Assembly (NCBI GenBank): GCA_017551215.1
Contig: JAFZMA010000156.1
Span: 1-5,260, forward strand
Length of the DNA: 5,260 nucleotides
Direction of reading: 5' to 3'
Source of the DNA: Bacteroidales bacterium
GTDB lineage: Bacteria > Bacteroidota > Bacteroidia > Bacteroidales > UBA932
Shown here piece after piece: positions 1 through 5,260 of the stretch. Positions within the stretch are counted from its first letter, which is position 1; every line of letters starts with the position of its first letter. The position numbers and the translations under genes are program-made. Under the pieces are notes generated by a model. That model worked only from the letters and a program-made list of their open reading frames with translations. It made no database searches and was not told the origin of the DNA.

Positions 1-16
1 CTCGTTCCTCGCTCCT

Positions 17-36
17 CCTCCCCCGGTGGGGGGAGG
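17..36 (-). terminator. GC-rich hairpin downstream of asnS, possible terminator
   Basis: Positions 17-24 (CCTCCCCC on the plus strand) pair with 29-36 (GGGGGAGG) to give a perfect 8-bp, almost all-G/C stem with a 4-nt loop. It begins 13 nt after the asnS stop codon, where a terminator would be expected. The transcript after the stem (the complement of 16-1) is purine-rich and has no U-tract, so a standard intrinsic terminator is not shown. The C-rich run at 37-48 could compete for the same G-rich arm. The hairpin could be an mRNA-end stabiliser or a terminator of unusual type. The window stops here, so what follows is unknown. Confidence 0.35.
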
Positions 37-49
37 CAGGGAGGGGGCT

Positions 50-1447
50 CTAAAACTCAGCATTTTTCGGAGTCCTTGGGAACGGAATCACATCGCGGAT
101 GTTCTGCATGCCGGTAACAAACAGGAGCAGGCGCTCGAATCCCAGGCCGAATCCGGCATGAGGGCAGGTTCCCCACCGTCTGGTATCCAGATACCACCAG
201 AGGTTCTTTGTATCCATGCCCAGTTCATTGATGCGGTTCATGATCTTCTCGTAGGAAGGTTCCCTCTCGCTTCCGCCTATGATTTCTCCAATCTTCGGGA
301 AGAGAACGTCCATTCCGCGGACAGTCTTGCCGTCTTCGTTCTGCTTCATGTAGAAAGCCTTGATCTCCTTAGGGAAATCGGTGAGTATTACAGGCTTTCC
401 AAAGTGCTTTTCAACAAGGTATCTCTCGTGCTCGCTCTGAAGGTCGGTGCCCCAGTGAACCGGGAACTCGAACTTCTCTCCACTCTTTTCCAGAATGTCC
501 ACTGCCTCTGTGTAAGTGACTCTCTGGAAGGTAATTCCTACAACGCTCCTTAGCCTTTCTATCAGTCCCTTGTCGAACATGTCGTTGAGGAACTGGAGAT
601 CTTCCATGCAGTTGTCAAGAGCATACTGGACAAGATACTTTATAAAGTCCTCTGCAAGTTCCATGTTGTCGAAGTTGTCGTAGAAAGCCATCTCCGGCTC
701 AATCATCCAGAACTCTGCCAAATGTCTTGGAGTGTTGGAGTTCTCAGCCCTGAAAGTAGGTCCGAATGTGTAGATCTTTCCAAGCGCCGTAGCTCCGAGT
801 TCTCCTTCCAGCTGGCCGCTCACGGTAAGGGCTGTCTGCTTACCAAAGAAGTCTGTTGAGAAATCCACCTCTCCGGTTTCCTTGTCCAGCGGAATGTTCT
901 TCAGGTCCATGGTTGTAACCTGGAACATCTCTCCCGCCCCCTCGCAGTCGCTCTCTGTAATCAGCGGAGTATGAAGGTAGAAGAAGCCGTGCTCGTTGAA
1001 ATATTTGTGGATGGCAAAGGCCATGGCGTTGCGGATTCTCATCACGCATCCGAACGTGTTGGTTCTCATCCTTATATGTGCTATCTCGCGGAGGAATTCC
1101 ATTGAATGGCCCTTCTTCTGCAACGGATAGTCTGCAGGATCCGCCTTTCCGTAAATCTCTATGCTGTCTGCCTGAACCTCCACGCTCTGGCCCTTTCCCA
1201 TGCTCTCCACCAGCTTGCCTTTAACGCACAGGCAGGCACCGGTGGTAACGTCCTTGAGCTGCTCTTCCGTAAACTTCTGCCCGTCGCAAACAATCTGCAT
1301 GTTGCGGATGGTGCTGCCATCGTTGAGAGCAATGAAACTAACGTTTTTGTTACCTCTCTTTGTCCTTACCCAACCCTTTACAATCACCTCTGAACCAGGC
1401 TGCTGGTCAAAAAGTTCCTTTATGCTTTTGCGAGTAAATTCACCCAT
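50..1447 (-). CDS. asnS: Asparaginyl-tRNA synthetase (AsnRS), class IIb
   Basis: This cytoplasmic enzyme activates asparagine with ATP and charges tRNA-Asn for protein synthesis. The 465-residue product matches the usual length of bacterial AsnRS (about 466). Residues about 18-105 form the N-terminal OB-fold that binds the anticodon ([12 protein letters not shown] at 21-32). The class II catalytic core follows, with the motif 1 proline in TPLIT (160-164), motif 2 at 232-252 ([15 protein letters not shown] then MIEPE) and motif 3 at 432-440 (GFGLGFERL). The C-terminal [10 protein letters not shown] (451-460) is typical. The stretch at 182-211 (DKETGEVDF, then FFGKQ and LTVSGQL) and the loop around motif 2 are AsnRS-type rather than AspRS-type, so I prefer asparagine as substrate. 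The ATG start at 1447 is preceded by an A-rich leader with only a weak purine stretch (AGAGAAAG, 1451-1458), as is common in Bacteroidota. The gene is intact and lies 57 nt behind the phosphatase/esterase gene, with no visible terminator between them. Confidence 0.97.
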   Translation of the reverse strand: MGEFTRKSIKELFDQQPGSEVIVKGWVRTKRGNKNVSFIALNDGSTIRNMQIVCDGQKFTEEQLKDVTTGACLCVKGKLVESMGKGQSVEVQADSIEIYGKADPADYPLQKKGHSMEFLREIAHIRMRTNTFGCVMRIRNAMAFAIHKYFNEHGFFYLHTPLITESDCEGAGEMFQVTTMDLKNIPLDKETGEVDFSTDFFGKQTALTVSGQLEGELGATALGKIYTFGPTFRAENSNTPRHLAEFWMIEPEMAFYDNFDNMELAEDFIKYLVQYALDNCMEDLQFLNDMFDKGLIERLRSVVGITFQRVTYTEAVDILEKSGEKFEFPVHWGTDLQSEHERYLVEKHFGKPVILTDFPKEIKAFYMKQNEDGKTVRGMDVLFPKIGEIIGGSEREPSYEKIMNRINELGMDTKNLWWYLDTRRWGTCPHAGFGLGFERLLLFVTGMQNIRDVIPFPRTPKNAEF

Positions 1448-1504
1448 AATCTTTCTCTTGAATTTATATTGTTTTCCTTTATATTTTCTTTTTCTCCGCG
1501 ATGG

Positions 1505-3409
1505 TTATTTCACGTATTTTCTAATTGCGTCCGCCCATATCTTGTAGCCCTCCTGCGTAATGTGAAGGCCATCTCTTGTAATCTCAGGCCTGAGCACCTG
1601 CTCCGATGCCGGAAGAGCCAAGTCTGCCGGGCCGTTTGTAAGCATCAGAGGATAGAGGTTGATGAATGTAACATTCTCCTCCTTTGCCATCTTCTCCAAC
1701 TTGGCGTTGATTTCAGAGAACATTGCTGTCTTGCCTGTAAGCAGACGGTAACGCTTGAAGCTCTCGTTTATAGGCAGAAGGCTCTGCAGATATATCTTTG
1801 TCTTAGGGCTTTCAGCCTTAATTCTGCGAACAACCCCGATTATGCCGTTAGCAATGGAATCTGCTGTAAGGTTGTGGCTTACGTCGTTGGCCCCGGTAAG
1901 GAAGAATATCTTCTTCGGATGCCCCGGAAGTATCTGGTCAAGACGTGCGTCTATGCCGCCGAACGTATCTCCGACAATTCCCCTGTTACGTATGGCACCG
2001 CCTTTCTTCTGAAGGGCTTTCTGTGTCTCCGGAAAATAGGTTTCCCACTTACCGCCCTCTGTAAGGGAGTTGCCAAGGAATACGATATCGTTCTCTGTTA
2101 TAGGGCTATCCATATCAAATACGGCCTTCCTCTTGTAGTAATGGTCCGTATAGATTGGAGTAGCCTCCATGGCCTTCATGATGTTCTTTGGTATATCTGT
2201 GTTGTCTATCCTTCCGGCAAACATCCTGCTGCCTGCTCCAACTGCAAACACCGGTACCGGAATTCCGGTGTGACTCTTTGTAGACCAGCCGATTCTGGCC
2301 TGCTTGTTAAGGGTGTCTATTACCTCCTTCTTCTCATAATTCTCCACCTTGCCGTTAATCGCATCGTTGAATACGGTAAGGTCAAAAGTATATCCCCTCT
2401 CCCTTCCAAGCGCAAGTCCGCCTGTCTCGTGGTCTGCCGTAACCACAATGAGAGTCTCTTCCGGATGCTGCTTGTAGAACTCGTAGGCAACTGCTATGGC
2501 CTTGTCAAAATCTATAGTCTCGGTGATTACTCCGGCAGCGTTGTTGCTATGGGCTTCCCAGTCTATCTGACCACCCTCGCACATGATGAAGAATCCCTTT
2601 TCATCTGGATTGTACAGAAAATCTATGGCACTTTCAACTACCTGAGCCAAAGTCAATTCTCCATCCTTTCTAACTATAACCGGATGCAGGGCGCTATCTC
2701 TTCTCTTGTTGCCGTCCTGAAAGAGAAGCATCTTCTTGGCACCGGCTTTCTTGGCCTTGTAATCAGCCACTCCCAATGCCACCGTATAGCCAAATTTGTT
2801 AACCTTATTATAAATCCTTTCGGTGGCATCCTTTATTTCCTTGTCCCTTGTTCCCTGGAATCCTCCGCCTCCAAAGAAATCGAATCCGCTCTCCGGAAGC
2901 TGCATGGCAATGTCAAAATAACTGCTTCTCTTCTTGCTGTGTGCATAGAAACCTGCCGGTGTTGCATGGTCTATTGTCACCGATGTCATTATGCCTATCC
3001 TGTAGCCCAGCTCCTTGAGCTTGTAGGTTATCTGGGTAAGAGGTATGGAATCCGGATAAATGCCTACAGTTCCGTTATTTGCCTTGTAGCCGGAAGCCAA
3101 AGCCGTGGCTGCCGCGCTGGAACATGTAATTATGTTGGAAGCGGAATATGTCGTAGCCACTCCCATCACAGGGAACTTGGTAAAACCGAGAGCCGTGTTG
3201 GAAATCTTTCCGTCTTTCTGCGCAAGATATGCCTCAGTCAAGGAAACATGGGCAAGGCCCATACCGTCTCCAATAAAGAGGAAAACGTACTTTGCCTTCT
3301 CAGGCTTGGCGTTCTCCGCTTTCTTGTCCTGGGCGTATAATGTTGAAATTACGAAGAGTACGGCCATCATCAAGGCCGCTGTCTTTCTTAGAAATCTTCT
3401 GGAATCCAT
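1505..3409 (-). CDS. Secreted bifunctional alkaline phosphatase - SGNH/GDSL esterase fusion
   Basis: The 634-residue product from ATG 3409 has a signal peptide (basic RRFLRK, hydrophobic core, likely cleavage at LYA|Q, residues 26/27), so it probably acts in the periplasm or outside the cell. Residues about 42-420 are an alkaline phosphatase, a metal-dependent phosphomonoester hydrolase. By comparison with E. coli PhoA, Asp48 (IGDGMG), Thr150, Glu278, Asp283, His287, Asp326, His327 and His380 are metal ligands, Ser97 is the nucleophile (TCSSAAATALASG, 95-107) and Arg161 binds phosphate. Residues about 423-634 are an SGNH hydrolase: block I GNSLTEGG (Ser448), block II Gly477 (RNRGIVGDT), block III TGAND (Asn508) and block V DGLH (Asp613, His616). 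Both active sites look complete. The ester substrate cannot be told; acetylated sugars are one possibility. The open frame extends to a TTG at 3433 (642 residues), but that codon sits at the predicted transcription start and lengthens the region before the signal core, so I chose the ATG. The gene has its own promoter candidate and may read through into asnS. Confidence 0.92.
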   Translation of the reverse strand: MDSRRFLRKTAALMMAVLFVISTLYAQDKKAENAKPEKAKYVFLFIGDGMGLAHVSLTEAYLAQKDGKISNTALGFTKFPVMGVATTYSASNIITCSSAAATALASGYKANNGTVGIYPDSIPLTQITYKLKELGYRIGIMTSVTIDHATPAGFYAHSKKRSSYFDIAMQLPESGFDFFGGGGFQGTRDKEIKDATERIYNKVNKFGYTVALGVADYKAKKAGAKKMLLFQDGNKRRDSALHPVIVRKDGELTLAQVVESAIDFLYNPDEKGFFIMCEGGQIDWEAHSNNAAGVITETIDFDKAIAVAYEFYKQHPEETLIVVTADHETGGLALGRERGYTFDLTVFNDAINGKVENYEKKEVIDTLNKQARIGWSTKSHTGIPVPVFAVGAGSRMFAGRIDNTDIPKNIMKAMEATPIYTDHYYKRKAVFDMDSPITENDIVFLGNSLTEGGKWETYFPETQKALQKKGGAIRNRGIVGDTFGGIDARLDQILPGHPKKIFFLTGANDVSHNLTADSIANGIIGVVRRIKAESPKTKIYLQSLLPINESFKRYRLLTGKTAMFSEINAKLEKMAKEENVTFINLYPLMLTNGPADLALPASEQVLRPEITRDGLHITQEGYKIWADAIRKYVK

Positions 3410-3438
3410 ACTTTTGCAGATAAAGTTCTTCAAACGTA

Positions 3439-3473
3439 CAAATTTACAAAAATTTTGTGCCGTTAGCGAAAAA
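3439..3473 (-). promoter_or_regulatory. Candidate Bacteroidota-type promoter for the phosphatase/esterase gene
   Basis: Read on the minus strand, 3446-3439 is TAAATTTG, a full match to the Bacteroidota -7 consensus TAnnTTTG. It lies 29 nt before the ATG at 3409. The -33 element is weak: a T-rich TTTTTCG stretch at about 3473-3467 sits at roughly the right distance but lacks TTTG. Transcription would start near 3432, giving a leader of about 22 nt. That would exclude the TTG at 3433 as the start codon. The T-rich stretch also belongs to the tail of the preceding terminator. Confidence 0.5.
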
Positions 3474-3499
3474 GAAACGCCGGCGTTTCGGCCGGCGTT
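3463..3499 (-). terminator. Intrinsic terminator of the exbB-exbD operon
   Basis: On the minus strand a perfect 9-bp stem AACGCCGGC / GCCGGCGTT (3499-3491 with 3484-3476) encloses a 6-nt loop. It is followed directly by the T-rich tail TTTCTTTTTCG (about 3475-3465). A G-T wobble can extend the stem by one pair. It begins 24 nt after the stop codon of the second exbD gene, so it should end that operon and separate it from the phosphatase gene. On the plus strand a run of six T at 3503-3508 also follows the stem, but no plus-strand gene needs it. Confidence 0.88.
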
Positions 3500-3523
3500 C
3501 CATTTTTTACTTCATCCTTAAGA

Positions 3524-3994
3524 TTAGTTTGCTTCTCTCTGGCGAGCTACATACAGAATCTTGAGGGCGGAACAACGTCTGAGTTCCTGTTTGATATCCG
3601 TGATGATACCCATGCGGACATTCTCATCAGCCTTCAGTGCAACGGTCATAGCCTCACGCTCGCCCTCGGAGATGGACTCTCTTTCAGCGGCGATGAAGTC
3701 ACGGATCTCGTTGACTGTCTTGTAGGAGTCGTTCAGCTGGATTCGGGAATCAGTTCCGTACTGAGCCTGCTTGGAAGGGATAGGAGCTCCCACATAGATG
3801 TAGGAAGTCAGGTCCTTTCTCTCAAGCTTGGTGTTCTCGGTTGCTGCAGGCAGCTTAACCTGAACGAGCTTGTCGGTCTGGCGGAACGATGTCGATATCA
3901 TAAAGAAGAACAGGAGCATGAACACGATATCCGGAAGGGATGCCGTGCTGATTGCAGGTGCGGATTTCTTACCGCCTTTTCTAAATCTTCCCAT
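3524..3994 (-). CDS. exbD: ExbD/TolR-family biopolymer transport protein (second copy)
   Basis: This 156-residue inner-membrane protein belongs to the ExbD/TolR family, the partner of ExbB in proton-driven complexes that energise periplasmic proteins such as TonB. A short basic cytoplasmic N-terminus (RFRKGGKK) is followed by a single membrane helix at about 22-38 (DIVFMLLFFFMIST). Asp22 at its start matches the conserved helix aspartate of ExbD that takes part in proton transfer. The periplasmic domain shows the LPAA region (48-51) and a C-terminal part about 118-150 (VALKADENV ... LRRCSALKILYVA) matching the usual ExbD fold. It follows the first exbD by 12 nt and has a perfect Shine-Dalgarno sequence, which fixes the ATG at 3994. 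It differs clearly in sequence from the first ExbD and is probably not a recent duplicate. The driven partner cannot be identified here. The gene is last in its operon, just before the terminator. Confidence 0.9.
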   Translation of the reverse strand: MGRFRKGGKKSAPAISTASLPDIVFMLLFFFMISTSFRQTDKLVQVKLPAATENTKLERKDLTSYIYVGAPIPSKQAQYGTDSRIQLNDSYKTVNEIRDFIAAERESISEGEREAMTVALKADENVRMGIITDIKQELRRCSALKILYVARQREAN

Positions 3995-4000
3995 TACGAT

Positions 4001-4008
4001 ACCTCCTT
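4001..4008 (-). promoter_or_regulatory. Strong Shine-Dalgarno site of the second exbD
   Basis: The minus strand reads AAGGAGGT, a complete match to the anti-Shine-Dalgarno sequence, 6 nt before the ATG at 3994. It overlaps the TAA stop of the first exbD (4009-4007), so ribosomes finishing that gene could restart here. The other starts in the window have only weak A-rich leaders, so this site stands out. Confidence 0.8.
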
Positions 4009-4588
4009 ACTTTTTACCTTTTGAAACGTCCTTAGGCTCTGCCTCGGAAATGTTCTGAGGAATAGCCTCCTTGACAATTTTCTGATGATCTTCGTCCAAC
4101 TGGGCGTATTTCTTTCCATAACGTTGAGTGGAGAACTGGTCTCTTAGCTCGTTGATTGCTCTCACAATCTCGTTCTGTACCTGAATGTACGTGTTGTACA
4201 AAGTTCCCTTATCGTTCTGCAAAGAAACCACACCTTTGGATACCGGATAATTGCCCAGACCCTTGATAGCCTTAACTTCCTTCTCAGGCATGTTAGGGTT
4301 ATCGGTAGGATTGCTGAGCATCTCAACTATCTTATCCTTTATCTGGCTAACGTCAGTCGGTGAGGATCCAACCATAATCTTGTCCTGTGAATTGATCTTC
4401 ACAACGATGATATTTCTACGGTTGATCTTCACGTCTTCCTGCTGCTGATTCTCTTCCGGCATAGGAGGGAGTTTTCTGGAAATTCCCTTGTCCACATCCA
4501 TAGTTGTGGTAATGAGGAAGAACACCAAAAGCAAGAAAGCTATGTCCGCCTGACTGGAAGCGTTGATGTCGGGTGTCTTTCTAGCCAT
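4007..4588 (-). CDS. exbD: ExbD/TolR-family biopolymer transport protein (first copy, long periplasmic domain)
   Basis: This 193-residue ExbD-family protein has a short N-terminus (ARKTPDINASSQ) and one membrane helix at about 14-30. Asp15 (ADIAFLLLVFFLITT) is in the position of the conserved ExbD helix aspartate. The region after the helix has the family's LPP element (40-42, KLPPMPEE). The periplasmic domain alternates predicted strands (IIVVKI, 60-65; KGVVSLQ, 118-124) and helices (about 79-92 and 131-153). It is longer than a typical ExbD of about 140 residues because of extra sequence around residues 92-118 and a charged tail after about 155 ending in SKGKK. The ATG at 4588 follows the four-helix protein by 15 nt. 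There is an A-rich leader but no proper Shine-Dalgarno; an AAGGAG at 4619-4614 is 25 nt away, too far to serve. The pairing with a second, different ExbD suggests a mixed ExbD dimer or two alternative complexes; this is inference. Confidence 0.9.
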   Translation of the reverse strand: MARKTPDINASSQADIAFLLLVFFLITTTMDVDKGISRKLPPMPEENQQQEDVKINRRNIIVVKINSQDKIMVGSSPTDVSQIKDKIVEMLSNPTDNPNMPEKEVKAIKGLGNYPVSKGVVSLQNDKGTLYNTYIQVQNEIVRAINELRDQFSTQRYGKKYAQLDEDHQKIVKEAIPQNISEAEPKDVSKGKK

Positions 4589-4603
4589 TTTTTCTTTTCT
4601 GTT

Positions 4604-5020
4604 TTAAGACTTTCTCCTTAACAAGCTGCCGAAGATTGTAACAAGGATAGCTACAACCAGCAGGATTATGGACATGATGAGGACAGTGTCCGTCATCTTC
4701 AAAGTGCCATGAGTTGGCTCGGCAACGCTTGATGACAGGCTTACTGGATTGCCAGAGGCAAGCAAGTAAGAAATCACCAGAGCACCAAGGAAGACACAAA
4801 TGTTGACAAGTGTCTTCTTGCCGCCTCTTCCGCTACGGTATACCATTGGCAGGAATATAGCCAACACTATAGCGATAGCCAGAAGGATGTATGCCCAGTT
4901 CAATATCGTGGAAACCATTGTTCCGTCACCGGTTCCCTTGTTCAGGAAGAGGAACGCAACACCGATAACCACTGATATGGCTAACAGTACATACAATATG
5001 AGTTTTGATTTGTTCTTCAT
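4604..5020 (-). CDS. Four-helix inner-membrane protein of unknown function in the exbB-exbD operon
   Basis: I do not recognise a named family. The 138-residue product is very hydrophobic, with four likely membrane helices at about 7-26, 38-60, 70-88 and 109-131. A basic loop (YRSGRGGKK, 61-69) lies between helices 2 and 3, and a basic C-terminus (LRRKS) follows helix 4. By the positive-inside rule the N- and C-termini and that loop are cytoplasmic. The loop between helices 3 and 4 (about 89-108, polar, with PVSLSSSVAEPTHG) would be periplasmic. No catalytic motif is visible. The gene starts 15 nt after the exbB stop and ends 15 nt before the first exbD, so all four are almost certainly made from one mRNA. 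A small membrane protein in this place is, from memory, a recurring feature of Bacteroidota ExbB/ExbD loci. It may be an accessory or assembly subunit of the proton channel, which is inferred from position alone. Confidence 0.82.
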   Translation of the reverse strand: MKNKSKLILYVLLAISVVIGVAFLFLNKGTGDGTMVSTILNWAYILLAIAIVLAIFLPMVYRSGRGGKKTLVNICVFLGALVISYLLASGNPVSLSSSVAEPTHGTLKMTDTVLIMSIILLVVAILVTIFGSLLRRKS

Positions 5021-5035
5021 TTTGCTCTAATTGAT

Positions 5036-5260
5036 TTACTTCTTGTTGTATTTGGTGAGAATATCTACAAAGTTGATGGATGCGTCCTCCATTGAGTTAA
5101 CCAGGGAGTCGATCTTTGCAACGATAATGTTGTAGAAAATCTGAAGGATGATAGCAACGATCAAACCGGCGATGGTTGTAATCAAAGCCACCTTGATACC
5201 ACCTGCTACAACGGTTGGAGAAATATCACCAGCAGCCTCGATAGCGTCGAATGCGCCGAC
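5036..5260 (-). CDS. exbB: MotA/TolQ/ExbB-family proton channel protein, C-terminal part (cut by window edge)
   Basis: Only the last 74 residues are present; the start lies beyond 5260. The visible part begins VGAFDAIEAAGDISPTVVAG and continues with a hydrophobic helix (IKVALITTIAGLIVAIILQI), then FYNIIVAKIDSLV and a polar tail ending in KYNKK. The pattern of GDISP, AGGI, then ALxTTxxGLIVAI is characteristic of the last membrane helix of ExbB/TolQ/MotA-type proteins. The threonines in this helix correspond to the residues that line the channel in ExbB. ExbB forms the membrane pentamer around an ExbD dimer and converts proton flow into motion. This fits the two exbD genes downstream. The stop codon TAA is at 5038-5036, 15 nt before the next gene. 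There is no sign of truncation other than the window edge. Confidence 0.92.
   Translation of the reverse strand, partial: VGAFDAIEAAGDISPTVVAGGIKVALITTIAGLIVAIILQIFYNIIVAKIDSLVNSMEDASINFVDILTKYNKK

Noticed and set aside
26..553. Plus-strand open frame of 175 codons covering the asnS 3' end
   Set aside because: It lies almost wholly opposite the AsnRS catalytic core (motif 3 and C-terminus) and shows no family features.
840..1049. Minus-strand 69-codon frame inside asnS
   Set aside because: It is an out-of-frame reading of asnS with low-complexity Arg/Gly-rich product and no start signal.
50..1447. Possibility that the synthetase is AspRS or an AsnRS-like amide enzyme rather than true AsnRS
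   Set aside because: It has the full-length N-terminal OB-fold, all three class II motifs and AsnRS-type sequence before and around motif 2, so a genuine AsnRS is the best reading.
1469..3340. Very long plus-strand open frame (623 codons) opposite the phosphatase/esterase gene
   Set aside because: Its product is rich in Cys, Leu and Arg, with no recognisable domain. The minus strand encodes two intact enzyme domains with all catalytic residues, so the frame is a by-product of codon use on the coding strand.
3476..3499. Inverted repeat considered as an operator or mobile-element end
   Set aside because: The repeat is directly followed by a T-rich tail and sits 24 nt after a stop codon, which is the layout of an intrinsic terminator. 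No second copy or target duplication is seen in the window.
3105..3521. Plus-strand frame of 138 codons over the phosphatase start and the intergenic region
   Set aside because: It runs through the terminator and promoter region and opposite the phosphatase signal peptide. No ribosome-binding site or domain is visible.
4581..4799. Minus-strand 72-codon frame overlapping the four-helix protein
   Set aside because: It is an out-of-frame reading of the four-helix gene, whose main frame has clear membrane helices and operon spacing. Its product is Cys-rich and does not resemble a known protein.

Overview
The window looks like a chromosomal segment of a Bacteroidota (probably Bacteroidales) bacterium. 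The reasons are the ExbB / small membrane protein / ExbD / ExbD gene order, the style of the secreted alkaline phosphatase and SGNH esterase sequences, mostly weak Shine-Dalgarno signals with A-rich leaders, and a TAnnTTTG-type promoter element. I cannot name a genus from the sequence alone. All recognisable genes lie on the minus strand, so transcription runs from position 5260 towards position 1.

In transcription order, the first block (5260-3524) is a tight proton-channel operon. It holds the C-terminal end of an ExbB/TolQ/MotA-family protein (cut by the window edge), a 138-residue four-helix membrane protein of unknown function, and two non-identical ExbD-family proteins. Gaps are 12-15 nt. 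The block ends in a convincing intrinsic terminator at 3463-3499. ExbB/ExbD complexes use proton-motive force to drive periplasmic partners, typically TonB and outer-membrane transport. No TonB gene is visible here.

The second block (3409-1505) is one large gene for a secreted protein. An N-terminal alkaline phosphatase with a complete metal-ligand set is fused to a C-terminal SGNH/GDSL esterase with a complete set of catalytic blocks. A Bacteroidota-type promoter candidate sits just after the terminator and favours an ATG start at 3409 over the upstream TTG at 3433. This two-enzyme fusion is the most unusual item in the window.

The third block (1447-50) is asnS, encoding a complete asparaginyl-tRNA synthetase. 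It lies 57 nt behind the phosphatase/esterase gene, with no terminator and no good promoter between them. Downstream of asnS, positions 1-49 hold a C/G-rich hairpin that may be its terminator but shows no U-tract.

No tRNA, rRNA, CRISPR array, insertion sequence or phage gene was seen. I found no strong evidence for an entirely new system. The best leads are the phosphatase-esterase fusion and the uncharacterised four-helix protein inside the ExbB/ExbD operon.
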